NCBI RefSeq assembly: GCF_001078375.1
Contig: NZ_BBXI01000014.1
Span: 1-64,000, forward strand
Source: Veillonella tobetsuensis
Lineage (GTDB): Bacteria; Bacillota; Negativicutes; Veillonellales; Veillonellaceae
Direction: 5' to 3'
DNA length: 64,000 bases
In this document: piece after piece, positions 27,506 to 36,284 of the stretch
Layout of the letters: each line of letters opens with the position of its first letter
How positions within the stretch are numbered: position 1 is the stretch's first letter
The notes under the pieces: model-generated
Databases searched by the model: none
What the model was told of the DNA's origin: nothing
The model's input: the letters and a program-made list of their open reading frames with translations, nothing else
Made by a program: the position numbers and the translations under genes

Positions 27506-28588
27506 TTAAAATGGTCCACGAGAATTGTTTTTAGGACTTGTTACATCACCGCTGATAATAATTTCATCCCCTTCGGATACCCCTTTTAGGATTTGAACAT
27601 TAGTATCACCCGTTACACCTGTAGAAACAGCTGTTCGGACAGGCTGTCCATCCTTGATAACATAGACATACTCACCTTGTTTATCAGTACGCACTGCAGT
27701 AAGAGGTACTACCAATGTATTTTTAATATCTTCACCAAAAATAGTTGCACGAGCGGTCATAGATGGTAAGAAATTGTCGGAAATATTTTCAGGGATCTGA
27801 ACCTTAACAGTATAGTAAACTACACTCGTACTAGTTGTACCCATATTCCCTTTATTTCCTTTTGCTACTTCTGACACGTACCCTGTGAAAGTTTCTCCCG
27901 GCTTAGAATCTACAGTAAACTCTACTTTAGCACCTTGTTTAATATTACCAATATCCGTTTCATCAACAGTTAAGTATATTTCTAGATTCTTTAAATCCGC
28001 AATCGTAGCAATAATCATTTGTGTAGAAATACCAGTACTAATTGTTTGACCCGCCTTGAGTGGTGTACCTACAACGGTACCAGTCATAGGTGCTGTAATC
28101 GTAGCATCACTTAAATCCGCAGCCACTCTATCATAAGTGGATAAAGCTTGTTCATAAGCAGTTACAGCATTGTCATAGGTTTGTTGTGATACCGCATTTT
28201 GATCAATCAGTGCTTTATATCTGCTCATATCAAGAGCTGCTTTATCAAGAGCTGCTTTTGCATTATCAACTTGTGCTTGCAATTGACGAGTATCTATATA
28301 GGCAATTACTTGCCCTTGTGTAACCTGTTCATTCTCTTTAATTAATACTTTTTCTAATTTACCAGCTACATTAGTAGATACGTCTACATAATTGACAGGA
28401 TTAATAGTACCTGTAGCACTAATACTAGTTTTTACATCGCCTTTTTCAACTCTACCGGTTGTGTATTTTTGGTGAGTTTGTGCACTATCATTCGTATGAA
28501 CATAATAATAGCCACCACCGCCTAATAAGCAAATGGCAATAGCACCACCTATAATACGTTTACGGTGTTTTTGAAATAATTCTTTCAT
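27506..28588 (-). CDS. MacA-like periplasmic adaptor (membrane fusion protein)
   Basis: 360 residues. N-terminal membrane anchor (about 10-28, RIIGGAIAICLLGGGG), split biotinyl-lipoyl domain (VSTNVAGKLEKVLIKENEQV and ITAPMTGTVVGTPLKAGQ), an alpha-helical hairpin between the halves (about 105-165), then beta-barrel and membrane-proximal domains. It links an inner-membrane ABC permease to the outer membrane, in keeping with a diderm envelope. First gene of the three-gene export unit. Confidence 0.9.
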   Translation of the reverse strand: MKELFQKHRKRIIGGAIAICLLGGGGYYYVHTNDSAQTHQKYTTGRVEKGDVKTSISATGTINPVNYVDVSTNVAGKLEKVLIKENEQVTQGQVIAYIDTRQLQAQVDNAKAALDKAALDMSRYKALIDQNAVSQQTYDNAVTAYEQALSTYDRVAADLSDATITAPMTGTVVGTPLKAGQTISTGISTQMIIATIADLKNLEIYLTVDETDIGNIKQGAKVEFTVDSKPGETFTGYVSEVAKGNKGNMGTTSTSVVYYTVKVQIPENISDNFLPSMTARATIFGEDIKNTLVVPLTAVRTDKQGEYVYVIKDGQPVRTAVSTGVTGDTNVQILKGVSEGDEIIISGDVTSPKNNSRGPF

Positions 28589-28680
28589 TATTTACTCCTT
28601 AACATTTGAGTATTGCACTATCATGCATTACATTGTACTAGAATTTTAACGATTATACAATATAATTTTACAATATTCTA

Positions 28681-29640
28681 TTAATGACTCAAAATAGAGA
28701 TTAATTCATACTGTTGTTTATCAATACCAAAACGCATATGTTTAGCTTTTTCATACGGTATCGCACGAATCTGTCCATCAATATACCCTGTAATACAGTT
28801 ATCTATATTCTGCACTAAGCAATCGATAGCTAATTCACTCATACGAGCAGCCAAAATAGCATCCAATGCAGATGGTGCGCCGCCACGTTGTAAATATCCT
28901 AGAACAGTCAAACTAGGATCAAAGTAGGTGTGATTCTTAATATACTCTTTTACCTCACCACTTTCATAAGCACCTTCAGCAACAAGAATAATACTATACT
29001 CTTTTCCTAATTGGTGAGTCTTGTTTATATGTTCACACACTTCATCTAAAGGCATAGGATATTCCGGTACTAGTACTAGTTCTGCACCACTAGCTAAACC
29101 AGATTGTAATGCAATATGCCCTGCATGACGTCCCATCACTTCAATTATAGCAACCCGCTCATGAGAATTCGACGTATCTCGAATACGACCTACCGCATCA
29201 ACAACAGTATTGATAGCAGTATCAAATCCAATCGTATATTGTGTGCCATTCATATCATTATCAATTGTACAAGGAATTGTTATGGTTGACTGGCCTAATC
29301 GCATCAAAGATTCTGCACCAGCTTGTGAACCATCTCCACCAATAACGATTAAATGATCTATACCAAAGTCTTGTAGTATTTGGTAAGCTCGTTTTTGTAC
29401 ATCTAAATTCTTAAACTCCGGATAGCGTGCAGTTCTAAGTATAGTACCACCAGTAGTAATGATTCCGCCTACATCACGAGCATGCAAAGGTCTTATCTCA
29501 TTATTAATAATACCTTCAAAGCCACGCTCTATACCATATACACTAAAACCTTCATGTATTGCTTTTCTTGTGATGGCCCGAATGGCTGCGTTCATTCCTG
29601 GTGCGTCTCCACCGCTTGTTAGTAGTGCTATTTTTTTCAT
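28681..29640 (-). CDS. pfkA: 6-phosphofructokinase (ATP-dependent type)
   Basis: 319 residues, the standard bacterial length. Phosphorylates fructose 6-phosphate to fructose 1,6-bisphosphate. Visible motifs: LTSGGDAPGMNAAIR (ATP loop), GGDGSQ with the Gly typical of ATP rather than pyrophosphate use, catalytic TIDNDMNGTQYTIGFDTA, and the substrate-binding segment EVMGRHAGHIA. AAGGGA lies 8 bases before the ATG. The first 89 bases overlap the end of the shikimate-kinase-like gene in another frame. The adaptor gene starts about 90 bases downstream without an obvious terminator. Confidence 0.94.
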   Translation of the reverse strand: MKKIALLTSGGDAPGMNAAIRAITRKAIHEGFSVYGIERGFEGIINNEIRPLHARDVGGIITTGGTILRTARYPEFKNLDVQKRAYQILQDFGIDHLIVIGGDGSQAGAESLMRLGQSTITIPCTIDNDMNGTQYTIGFDTAINTVVDAVGRIRDTSNSHERVAIIEVMGRHAGHIALQSGLASGAELVLVPEYPMPLDEVCEHINKTHQLGKEYSIILVAEGAYESGEVKEYIKNHTYFDPSLTVLGYLQRGGAPSALDAILAARMSELAIDCLVQNIDNCITGYIDGQIRAIPYEKAKHMRFGIDKQQYELISILSH

Positions 29641-30373
29641 GTCTACGTCCCTTCTGCTGCTTTGTACCAGCTCGCATTTCTTTAGACACTGTAGTTCTTT
29701 GTGTTGATGACTTTGTTTTTTTGGACAATCTTGTTTGTTTAACTAATTTTATTTGTTTAACAGATTGCCGTTCATTATCTTGTTCTGTTCTAACCAATTT
29801 GTGTTGGTCTACAGTTTCAGTCGATTTGGGTTGTCGTCGCGTCTTAAATTGAACCTCAAGAGCTTCAAATTGTTGCTCAATGGCCTTCATAAAATCATAG
29901 GTTCGTCCATTAGTCGTATCCAACACATAGTCACATTGTTTATATACTGGTTTCCACGATTGAATCATATTATGTACAAAAGCTGAAACATTTGTGTAAT
30001 CCATTGTTGGTCGTTTGCCAACACGTCGATTAACGCGGCTCACAATTCGATATTGTGCAGCGCGTATACCTATGATAAAAGAAAATTTCTTTAAGGATCT
30101 AAGAGTTCTCTGTTCTATCGGAAAGTTTCCACCTACACTGATAACGGCCTCATGGTATAATGAAACCTTCTTGAGTACATCTAATTCAGCACGTCGAAAT
30201 GCTTTTTCACCTATTTTTTTAAAAATTTCTGCAATGGGCAGCCCAAAACGACCTTCTAATACTCGATCGGTATCCACAAATTGCCACCCTTTTAAATCTG
30301 CTAGATTGCGGCCGAAATGGCTTTTACCACTACCCATGGATCCGATAAGAATAATATTTCGTTTTACTATCAT
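29552..30373 (-). CDS. Shikimate-kinase-like protein with a long basic C-terminal tail
   Basis: 273 residues. Residues 1-175 resemble AroK: Walker A GSMGSGKSHFGRNLA, FVDTDRVLEGRFGLPIAEIF, GEKAFRRAE and a lid region RVGKRPTM. The family's GGG (VxSxGGG) reads SVGGNFP here. Residues 176-273 form a Lys/Arg/Gln/Thr-rich tail with no known domain; its last 29 codons overlap the start of pfkA. Typical shikimate kinases are about 170 residues. It may phosphorylate shikimate in aromatic synthesis, but the substrate is uncertain. Ribosome binding site AAGGGG precedes the ATG. Confidence 0.75.
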   Translation of the reverse strand: MIVKRNIILIGSMGSGKSHFGRNLADLKGWQFVDTDRVLEGRFGLPIAEIFKKIGEKAFRRAELDVLKKVSLYHEAVISVGGNFPIEQRTLRSLKKFSFIIGIRAAQYRIVSRVNRRVGKRPTMDYTNVSAFVHNMIQSWKPVYKQCDYVLDTTNGRTYDFMKAIEQQFEALEVQFKTRRQPKSTETVDQHKLVRTEQDNERQSVKQIKLVKQTRLSKKTKSSTQRTTVSKEMRAGTKQQKGRRHEKNSTTNKRWRRTRNERSHSGHHKKSNT

Positions 30374-30434
30374 GTTACTATTGCCCCTTATTTATACGTT
30401 AAAATTTATTTTACTATAAAATAGCCATAAAAAC

Positions 30435-30484
30435 AAAAATGAACATATAATAATGAGAATAATTCCGCATTATTATATGTTCAT
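30435..30484 (-). terminator. Terminator of the pilus operon
   Basis: Perfect 17-bp inverted repeat (arms 30439-30455 and 30468-30484, atgaacatataataatg), followed on the minus strand by TTTTTG. It is 5 bp beyond the pilO stop. Confidence 0.88.
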
Positions 30485-30489
30485 TTAAC

Positions 30490-31002
30490 TTATGATTCCC
30501 GTGGAGCTATCTTACATCGAAACGATATGCTATTTCCCTGTGTATCTATAGAGCATATTTGAACTGTACAAAAAGCCAATGTATGTTGAATGGTATTTAA
30601 CCATTTTAAAAAGGACTGACTAGAACCGACCAAAGTTATATCTAATATATTGCCTTTCTTAGAGCTACTCGTTACTACCAATGGTTCGCTTCCGATACTC
30701 TGATATACTGCATCCTCCCAATATTCACGGTTTGATAACGATTGCACTAGAGCATAAGTATCAGACTCTACAAACTGGTGCTGTGTTTTAGTTTCTATTT
30801 GATAGAACATAATAGTATCTTCTATAGCTTTACATTGTTCTATATAGTATCCATGAATTCCTATTGAGACCATCGCTACAACCAGACTTATACTACAAGC
30901 TAGGGTGATTTTCTTTAGAATTGGTGTCATGCTGCTTTGTATGTCCATCCAAATGGAATGTACACTGTCCACTCTCTTTTTCCACTTGTTGTTTACCATC
31001 AC
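30490..31002 (-). CDS. pilO: PilO-like pilus assembly protein
   Basis: 170 residues with one N-terminal membrane helix (about 30-52) and a small ferredoxin-like extracytoplasmic domain ending in ISFRCKIAP. Sequence similarity to PilO is weak; the call rests on topology and position after pilM and pilN. In type IV pili, PilN and PilO form the inner-membrane alignment platform. The start is GTG or the adjacent ATG with AAAGGT upstream; either overlaps pilN by about 110 bases. Last gene of the operon. Confidence 0.6.
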   Translation of the reverse strand: MMVNNKWKKRVDSVHSIWMDIQSSMTPILKKITLACSISLVVAMVSIGIHGYYIEQCKAIEDTIMFYQIETKTQHQFVESDTYALVQSLSNREYWEDAVYQSIGSEPLVVTSSSKKGNILDITLVGSSQSFLKWLNTIQHTLAFCTVQICSIDTQGNSISFRCKIAPRES

Positions 31003-31429
31003 ATGTTACCTTTCTCATATGTGCTTGTACATATTGTCTATAATTATGGTATACATCCTCATTAATAGCAGTTCCATCAACAGAAAAACCACTATCCGTA
31101 AATTCAATATGTTGTAATGTAATACCTCCATTCATAGCCATTGCAGCATCTAATATAGTTACAAAAAGAAATTGACTATCCCATGTATTCTGTTGTTGTA
31201 ATAACGTTGAAAGCCTCTCTTGCGCATTATGATACTGTTCACGTATTAATTTAGATTCTGAATTCATCTGTACACTTTCATATAATGTTTGCTGCTCTAA
31301 ATATGCTCTATAGGAGTGAATAGCCCACCCAATACAAAAAGCACTAACCATTATAATCAATCCCGCCGAAATATATATGTACAGCCTATTCCTATGTAGA
31401 AAAATATACCACCGCAATGAACGGGGCAT
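30893..31429 (-). CDS. pilN: PilN-like pilus assembly protein
   Basis: 178 residues from the ATG at 31429, 20 bases after the pilM stop. The longer frame from 31519 would overlap pilM by 71 bases. It has a short cytoplasmic N-terminus rich in Arg/Trp/His, one membrane helix (about 18-40), a coiled-coil (about 45-90) and a small domain with QHIEFTDSGFSVDGTA. PilN binds PilM through its cytoplasmic tail. No clear ribosome binding site is seen, suggesting translation coupled to pilM. The Asn/His-rich C-terminus extends into the pilO frame. Confidence 0.65.
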   Translation of the reverse strand: MPRSLRWYIFLHRNRLYIYISAGLIIMVSAFCIGWAIHSYRAYLEQQTLYESVQMNSESKLIREQYHNAQERLSTLLQQQNTWDSQFLFVTILDAAMAMNGGITLQHIEFTDSGFSVDGTAINEDVYHNYRQYVQAHMRKVTCDGKQQVEKESGQCTFHLDGHTKQHDTNSKENHPSL

Positions 31430-31448
31430 AAAGTTTAGTAAAGTGTCA

Positions 31449-32303
31449 TTACCAACCTTGTCCAATCCAACGTAACCCCCGTGTAGCCATACCAATTGCC
31501 ATATCCCAGTCCAACTCACCTAGCTTACAACGTGTACGCCCTCTACCAAGAAACATCATCGGTAGGTATTCAGTATTTCCATATACCTCTTGTAATGCAT
31601 TAATATCGATACGTTGCTCTTCATTTAAATCATCAATATTATAAAAATGAACACCTTTAATTTCTTCTACACCAAATTGTTGCAACGCTTCTTCTAAATC
31701 GATGAGTGCCGAACTTATATCTGCACCATTCACCTTGACGATACATTCCTTTACACATATATCTTTCCACCACGCCCACAAATGCATGCCTTCTGGTTCA
31801 ACAATCCCCGAAACCGTACCAGTTCTATGCAATAAACCATATGTAACGGGTAATGGCCAGCAATCAATCGTATCCACTGGTGCACATGTTTCTCTAATAC
31901 CTTGGCGAAGCAATTCTAATTCATGCCGATCTACAGCAGCTAAGAATAAATAATAATGATGCCGAGGATATTCTCTGCGACACGCATCTAATTCAAATTC
32001 ATGGTCTCCAAAATTAAAGGTATCTTCAATATTCCATTTAATAAATTCTTTTACGTCAAAATCGTGAGGATCATAGGTGGCTAAGGTCATTTCTGTTTGT
32101 ATACAAGCTACCACACTATAGGTCCCTTCTAGTAAATTATATGTAGTAATAAATTCAGCAATATCCTCATCAATCGTACTAGACCGCTTCATCTCCATCG
32201 CATCGGTAATAATCATCGTCTTATTCTCAATATGTGCAGTTGTCCCTACAATTCGATCCTTTGTAATACAAAGGCCTGTATGTTTTTGCTTATGTTCCTT
32301 CAC
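31449..32303 (-). CDS. pilM: PilM-like actin-fold pilus assembly protein
   Basis: 284 residues, shorter than usual PilM (about 350). Begins GLCITKDRIVGTTAHIEN, like the first beta-hairpin of the actin fold, and ends with AIGMATRGLRWIGQ, matching the conserved AIGLALRG end of PilM. The middle is diverged. Cytoplasmic; expected to bind PilN at the inner membrane. GTG start with GGAGG 8 bases upstream. It follows the 147-residue PilX-like gene by 12 bases. Confidence 0.7.
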   Translation of the reverse strand: MKEHKQKHTGLCITKDRIVGTTAHIENKTMIITDAMEMKRSSTIDEDIAEFITTYNLLEGTYSVVACIQTEMTLATYDPHDFDVKEFIKWNIEDTFNFGDHEFELDACRREYPRHHYYLFLAAVDRHELELLRQGIRETCAPVDTIDCWPLPVTYGLLHRTGTVSGIVEPEGMHLWAWWKDICVKECIVKVNGADISSALIDLEEALQQFGVEEIKGVHFYNIDDLNEEQRIDINALQEVYGNTEYLPMMFLGRGRTRCKLGELDWDMAIGMATRGLRWIGQGW

Positions 32304-32315
32304 TGCGTTTCCTCC

Positions 32316-32759
32316 TTAATATGGTTTTATACTAACGATTTCTAAACTATGATTTTCTGTCTCTCTAACATATATATGAACGCGACTTGTTACACCTTTA
32401 GAAATAGCATAACTCATCACATGTTTAGGTTCTGTAGCTCTTGGATCGGATTTAATATATATATGATTATCATCATAAACACCTATATCGAGATTTTCTC
32501 TATAATCCCATTTGTTATTACTTTCACAATAAGTGTTAAACCACCGTGCACCATTCTGTGCAGCATATTGTGATTTAATAAGACGCATTTCATCTCTTGT
32601 ATTGCTTAATGACAATGTTGTTAAGCGATTTATACCTAAGATTAAAGCCAATACTATAAACATTACATATATAGCGACATAGGTAACCATCCCAGAAGAA
32701 TGGCTAGTGGGTTTTCTTATACCAATCAAAATGTGTTGAAACACCTGTGGCCACCTCAT
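32316..32759 (-). CDS. PilX-like minor pilin component
   Basis: 147 residues with one hydrophobic segment (SSGMVTYVAIYVMFIVLALI, about 21-41) preceded by basic residues, resembling PilX/GspK-type proteins with a Gly before the helix. It lacks the Glu at position 5 found in classical pilins. The soluble part is small. ATG at 32759 or GTG at 32744 (GAGGTGG upstream) are both possible; the former overlaps the upstream gene by 56 bases. Assigned from position and topology. Confidence 0.5.
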   Translation of the reverse strand: MRWPQVFQHILIGIRKPTSHSSGMVTYVAIYVMFIVLALILGINRLTTLSLSNTRDEMRLIKSQYAAQNGARWFNTYCESNNKWDYRENLDIGVYDDNHIYIKSDPRATEPKHVMSYAISKGVTSRVHIYVRETENHSLEIVSIKPY

Positions 32760-33285
32760 AGTTTGCTATGCCTCCATATCCTTTTGCATATTCTGTTTCA
32801 GTATTAAATAGATTATTAACAGACCACTGTAGACTGACAACACCATTGGAATTCATTGAAAATGGTGTATCTGCATCGAGTCTGCGCTTATCATTAGTGC
32901 CAATAATACGACTGCCACTTAAAGGTTGTAAACTACCATCACTTAATTTCCTATATAATGCGCGCCTTGTTACTGTAAATGCAGTGCGTCTAGTATCATT
33001 AATAGATAATATATGTCCCTTATCATCAACGGATGTCTTTGAATCATTCCAAATAATATGAGCTACAATGGCGCGTCGTGTATAACGTCCATCTTCTAAC
33101 ATCGCCAAACTATCATCAATTCGTTCTGTCCATATAAAACAAGTCATACATATAGTCATCACCATGATTATCACAAAGGAACTTATTAAGATACTAATGA
33201 CAATGGATGGCAAAATAAAGCCTCCAATCTTTTCCAAAGTATTATTTTTAATGATGAGGTGGACCAAGAAATGTGGATATTTCAT
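32704..33285 (-). CDS. Minor pilin-like protein
   Basis: 193 residues. Leader of about 22 residues, then IGG|FILPSIVISILISSFVII, which looks like a prepilin cleavage site and helix but has Ser, not Glu, at mature position 5. The remainder is a soluble domain with a Trp-rich end. Chosen start is the ATG at 33285 with GGAG upstream; it overlaps the preceding gene by 38 bases. Probably a PilW/GspJ-like tip component. Confidence 0.5.
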   Translation of the reverse strand: MKYPHFLVHLIIKNNTLEKIGGFILPSIVISILISSFVIIMVMTICMTCFIWTERIDDSLAMLEDGRYTRRAIVAHIIWNDSKTSVDDKGHILSINDTRRTAFTVTRRALYRKLSDGSLQPLSGSRIIGTNDKRRLDADTPFSMNSNGVVSLQWSVNNLFNTETEYAKGYGGIANYEVATGVSTHFDWYKKTH

Positions 33286-33667
33286 ACACAACATCTCCAT
33301 TATCAATAGCTTGTACGCGATATCTCAAAATAGAGATACCATTAATTTCTTCTTCTACAAGACTCTTTTTAAATACTATATGAGGTAAATTATGGTTTCC
33401 AGATACTGGGGTAGCCGTTATATGCGGCGTACCACCTGAATCATACAAAGCCTTACCTTCCTCTATATAAGACACCGTATCTTGCAATATATAATCATCA
33501 ATATATGCAGTTTTTACCATTGTCAAGGTATCACTCAATACATAGAGTATTGTAGGTAACAATAGCAACACTAGGGTTACAGCCATTAGTGCATCACCAT
33601 ATAAAAAACCGCTTTGTTTAGATAATGTTACATTATTCTTTCCAGTCATATGGCACTTAGCATACAT
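33248..33667 (-). CDS. Minor pilin-like protein
   Basis: 139 residues from the ATG at 33667, 8 bases after the previous stop; the open frame extends back to 33787. The segment KQSG|FLYGDALMAVTLVLLLLP is a prepilin-type junction with Asp at mature position 5. The soluble part is short and ends STFLGPPHH. Position suggests a PilV/GspI-like role. Confidence 0.5.
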   Translation of the reverse strand: MYAKCHMTGKNNVTLSKQSGFLYGDALMAVTLVLLLLPTILYVLSDTLTMVKTAYIDDYILQDTVSYIEEGKALYDSGGTPHITATPVSGNHNLPHIVFKKSLVEEEINGISILRYRVQAIDNGDVVYEISTFLGPPHH

Positions 33668-33674
33668 CTCTAAA

Positions 33675-34139
33675 TCATAATATTTCCCAGCGCACACGCC
33701 CTGTTTGAACAGAAATCCATATGCGATTTGTTGCGCCTGTTTGAGTATCTTGTAAAATAAATTCGGTTCCATCATACGGTAATCCATAAGCAGAAAAATA
33801 AACCCGTTTCATAGTATGTGCACTTTCAATATGCTGTGGTAATTCCATTTCTACATGGTGCAACATGAGTCCCTCTTGTATAGAATAAGAATGTTTTTTC
33901 AATATAAACTCACCTTGTGCCATCCGATCATCTCGATGACCTAACATAGACCATAGTTGGGCTTTCTTAATAGCTAATACGACCTCTTCTGTACTTCTAT
34001 TTAATTCATGACGCGAAGGCATTGTAACCATACTACTGATTCCCATAGCAACCAAAGAAATCACTATGGAGATAGCAATAATCCATTCTACTAATATAGA
34101 GCCATTACAGTGATTTGTATGTGTTGTATCAAATACCAA
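33675..34139 (-). CDS. GspH/FimT-like minor pilin
   Basis: 154 residues. Prepilin junction HCNG|SILVEWIIAISIVISL with the conserved Glu at mature position 5, then a soluble domain including RVYFSAYGLPYDGTEF and IWISVQTGRVRWE, typical of GspH/FimT pseudopilins. A TTG at 34139 is chosen: GGGAGG lies 7 bases upstream, and the in-frame ATG at 34154 overlaps that ribosome binding site. Confidence 0.65.
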   Translation of the reverse strand: MVFDTTHTNHCNGSILVEWIIAISIVISLVAMGISSMVTMPSRHELNRSTEEVVLAIKKAQLWSMLGHRDDRMAQGEFILKKHSYSIQEGLMLHHVEMELPQHIESAHTMKRVYFSAYGLPYDGTEFILQDTQTGATNRIWISVQTGRVRWEIL

Positions 34140-34663
34140 TATAACGCCTCCCATAGATTATAAAAATGCAAGCTACTCCATGCACCAATACATAGGAAGG
34201 GGCCAAAAGGAATATATCTGCTACGAGTGTTACGAGTAATATATAGGCCAGCGAGATAGAGGATACTAGTCAAAAAAGATACATATACCATAACGAGAAT
34301 TTGAATACTTGTTAGCCATATGGATATGGCACTTATCCATTTAATATCACCCCAACCAAGGCCACCTTTACTTAGCATCCGTAATGCTACACTTATACAG
34401 GCAACGATGGAAACATGTACACAGGTGTCGATGACTGCATACTGTTCACTAATGCTATAAACGATACCTATAATAGTCAGCGCAAGGGCCCCTTCATCGG
34501 GTAATATATAATATAGCTTATCAATGGTAGCACCTATTACGAGAAATAGTGAAAAGAAGCTATAACATATAATTTCAAACATAGTGTAATCTCTAAAAAA
34601 TAAAGGGATTACTATTGCCAGTATCGATATGGCTAGACAGATATAAACCTTTTTCCCTTCCAT
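34091..34663 (-). CDS. pilD: Prepilin peptidase (A24 domain only)
   Basis: 190 residues, all membrane helices. The two catalytic aspartates of A24 peptidases appear in GATIDKLYYILPDEG and GLGWGDIKWI, with the C-terminal FGPFL segment. The N-terminal methyltransferase domain with its zinc cysteines, present in classical PilD (about 270-290 residues), is absent. It should cut the leaders of the pilins encoded on both sides. AAGGA precedes the ATG; pilA ends 11 bases upstream. Confidence 0.82.
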   Translation of the reverse strand: MEGKKVYICLAISILAIVIPLFFRDYTMFEIICYSFFSLFLVIGATIDKLYYILPDEGALALTIIGIVYSISEQYAVIDTCVHVSIVACISVALRMLSKGGLGWGDIKWISAISIWLTSIQILVMVYVSFLTSILYLAGLYITRNTRSRYIPFGPFLCIGAWSSLHFYNLWEALYWYLIQHIQITVMALY

Positions 34664-34674
34664 ATGACAAGTCC

Positions 34675-35088
34675 TTATGTTTCAGGGGCTGTAACAACTA
34701 CAGACTTCCCAGAATTACCTGTAACTTGTTCATAAGAAATAACATATTCTTTTCCTTTTGTAGTCTTAACATGTTCAGTTAAATAACCTTCTTGATACAA
34801 CTTTTCTACAGTTGGAGGCGTATCTATGCTTTTATCAATCATATAAAGTTGTGTCGCATTGCGAATGATTTGAATATCTGCCACTTGTTTTGCATTCTTT
34901 GCCTTATCTGCAGCAGACATAAATTGAGGCATTGCAATGGCTGCTAAAATTGCAATAACAGCTACGACAACCATGAGTTCTACTAGTGTAAAACCGCCCT
35001 GTTTAGATTGTTGTAATCTCCGAATACTTATATATTTCACAAACTGATTTTCTAGCTTAGTTAAACATTCTCTACAATAAGTAAGCAT
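34675..35088 (-). CDS. pilA: Major type IV pilin
   Basis: 137 residues. Class III signal QGG|FTLVELMVVVAVIAILAA with Glu at mature position 5. The mature part has about 105 residues: the long helix (AADKAKNAKQVADIQIIRNA) and a small C-terminal sheet like GspG/ComGC pilins. The leader is unusually long, about 32 residues with two cysteines, but AAAGGAG sits well before the ATG. It lies between pilC and pilD. Confidence 0.88.
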   Translation of the reverse strand: MLTYCRECLTKLENQFVKYISIRRLQQSKQGGFTLVELMVVVAVIAILAAIAMPQFMSAADKAKNAKQVADIQIIRNATQLYMIDKSIDTPPTVEKLYQEGYLTEHVKTTKGKEYVISYEQVTGNSGKSVVVTAPET

Positions 35089-35102
35089 TTATAAGTCTCC
35101 TT

Positions 35103-36275
35103 TCATTGACCACTTAATGAAGATATAGATGTAAATAAAGGATACATAACAGATATAACGAGAATAGCAATACCCATACCCATGATAGTAAGGAGTATTG
35201 GTTCCATGAGACGCTCCATCCTCGCAATATATTGAGTTAATAAGGATTCATAATAATGACTGCAGTGATTAAGCATGGCAACCAACTCACCGCTTTCTTC
35301 TCCAACTGCTACCATTTGCCAAATAAAGGGATTGCCTATAGATGCGGATTTTAAACTTTCACAAAAGGAGTGCCCTTTACAAAGCATGGCATATACATGA
35401 TTACTACAAGTTTCACCATACAAATTTCTCCATATATGTTTTGTAATATCTATGGTATTAATAATAGAAATCCCAGAATCTAACAATAAGGCCCAAATAT
35501 GTAAAATATTTGTATAATACAGAGATGTTAAGAACGTGTTATGTTGAGCCAACTGCCATAATCGTCTATCAAATCTATATCGTATTGCAGATTGTTTGAA
35601 AGCATATATCAATAATCCGATAACAACGGCATGTATCCCCACATATATCAATGGATGTTCTCGAAGGGAAGTTCCTAATACAAATAAGCCTTTTGTCATC
35701 CATGGCAATTCTATATGCATAGTTGCAAATACACGGGTAAACGATGGGATGATAAACAATATAGTTACCAAAAAGAATACATTCATAAGAACAAGTAAAA
35801 ATAAAGGATATGAAATCGCACTTAGAATCTTTTGACGATATTTACGTTCTCGTTCGTAATAGGATGCTATATATTGTAAAGATTCCCCTACATTCCCTGA
35901 CATTTCACCACTTTCAAGCAGCGCTAATGCTATAGGAGGAAACCCCTTTTGTCGAAGTACCTCTGATAAAGATTGACCTCGTTGTATACCCTCGTATAAT
36001 GAGCGATACAGCATCGTTTTAGAACCTTCCGTCAATAATTCTAATGAACGCCGAAGTGAAATACCAGATTGTAGCAATAAACCAAGTTGATATGCTGTGG
36101 TACTCACCTCTTTATGACTCCAACTCACCGATTTAGTAGATGATTGGGAGATACTACAAATGACATATCCCTCTAATTTTAGTTTAGTTCTTACCTCTTC
36201 TTTGGAATCGGCCCATAGCGATCCTTGTATTCTTTTCTTATCCGTTGTTATTACTGTATAGTCATAGGCATTCAT
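35103..36275 (-). CDS. pilC: PilC/GspF inner-membrane platform protein
   Basis: 390 residues, with two repeated GspF domains (about 60-180 and 265-385) and three hydrophobic helices. Motifs: QLGLLLQSGISLRRSLELL in the first half, and WALLLDSGISIINTI with VGEESGELVAML in the second. It forms the rotating platform on which the PilB and PilT motors act. 9 bases downstream of pilT. Confidence 0.9.
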   Translation of the reverse strand: MNAYDYTVITTDKKRIQGSLWADSKEEVRTKLKLEGYVICSISQSSTKSVSWSHKEVSTTAYQLGLLLQSGISLRRSLELLTEGSKTMLYRSLYEGIQRGQSLSEVLRQKGFPPIALALLESGEMSGNVGESLQYIASYYERERKYRQKILSAISYPLFLLVLMNVFFLVTILFIIPSFTRVFATMHIELPWMTKGLFVLGTSLREHPLIYVGIHAVVIGLLIYAFKQSAIRYRFDRRLWQLAQHNTFLTSLYYTNILHIWALLLDSGISIINTIDITKHIWRNLYGETCSNHVYAMLCKGHSFCESLKSASIGNPFIWQMVAVGEESGELVAMLNHCSHYYESLLTQYIARMERLMEPILLTIMGMGIAILVISVMYPLFTSISSLSGQ

Positions 36276-36284
36276 GTAATCCCT

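Noticed and set aside
30435-30484. Perfect 17-bp palindrome as an attachment site or phage operator
   Set aside because: It is followed by a T tract 5 bp after the last pilus gene, so a terminator explains it.
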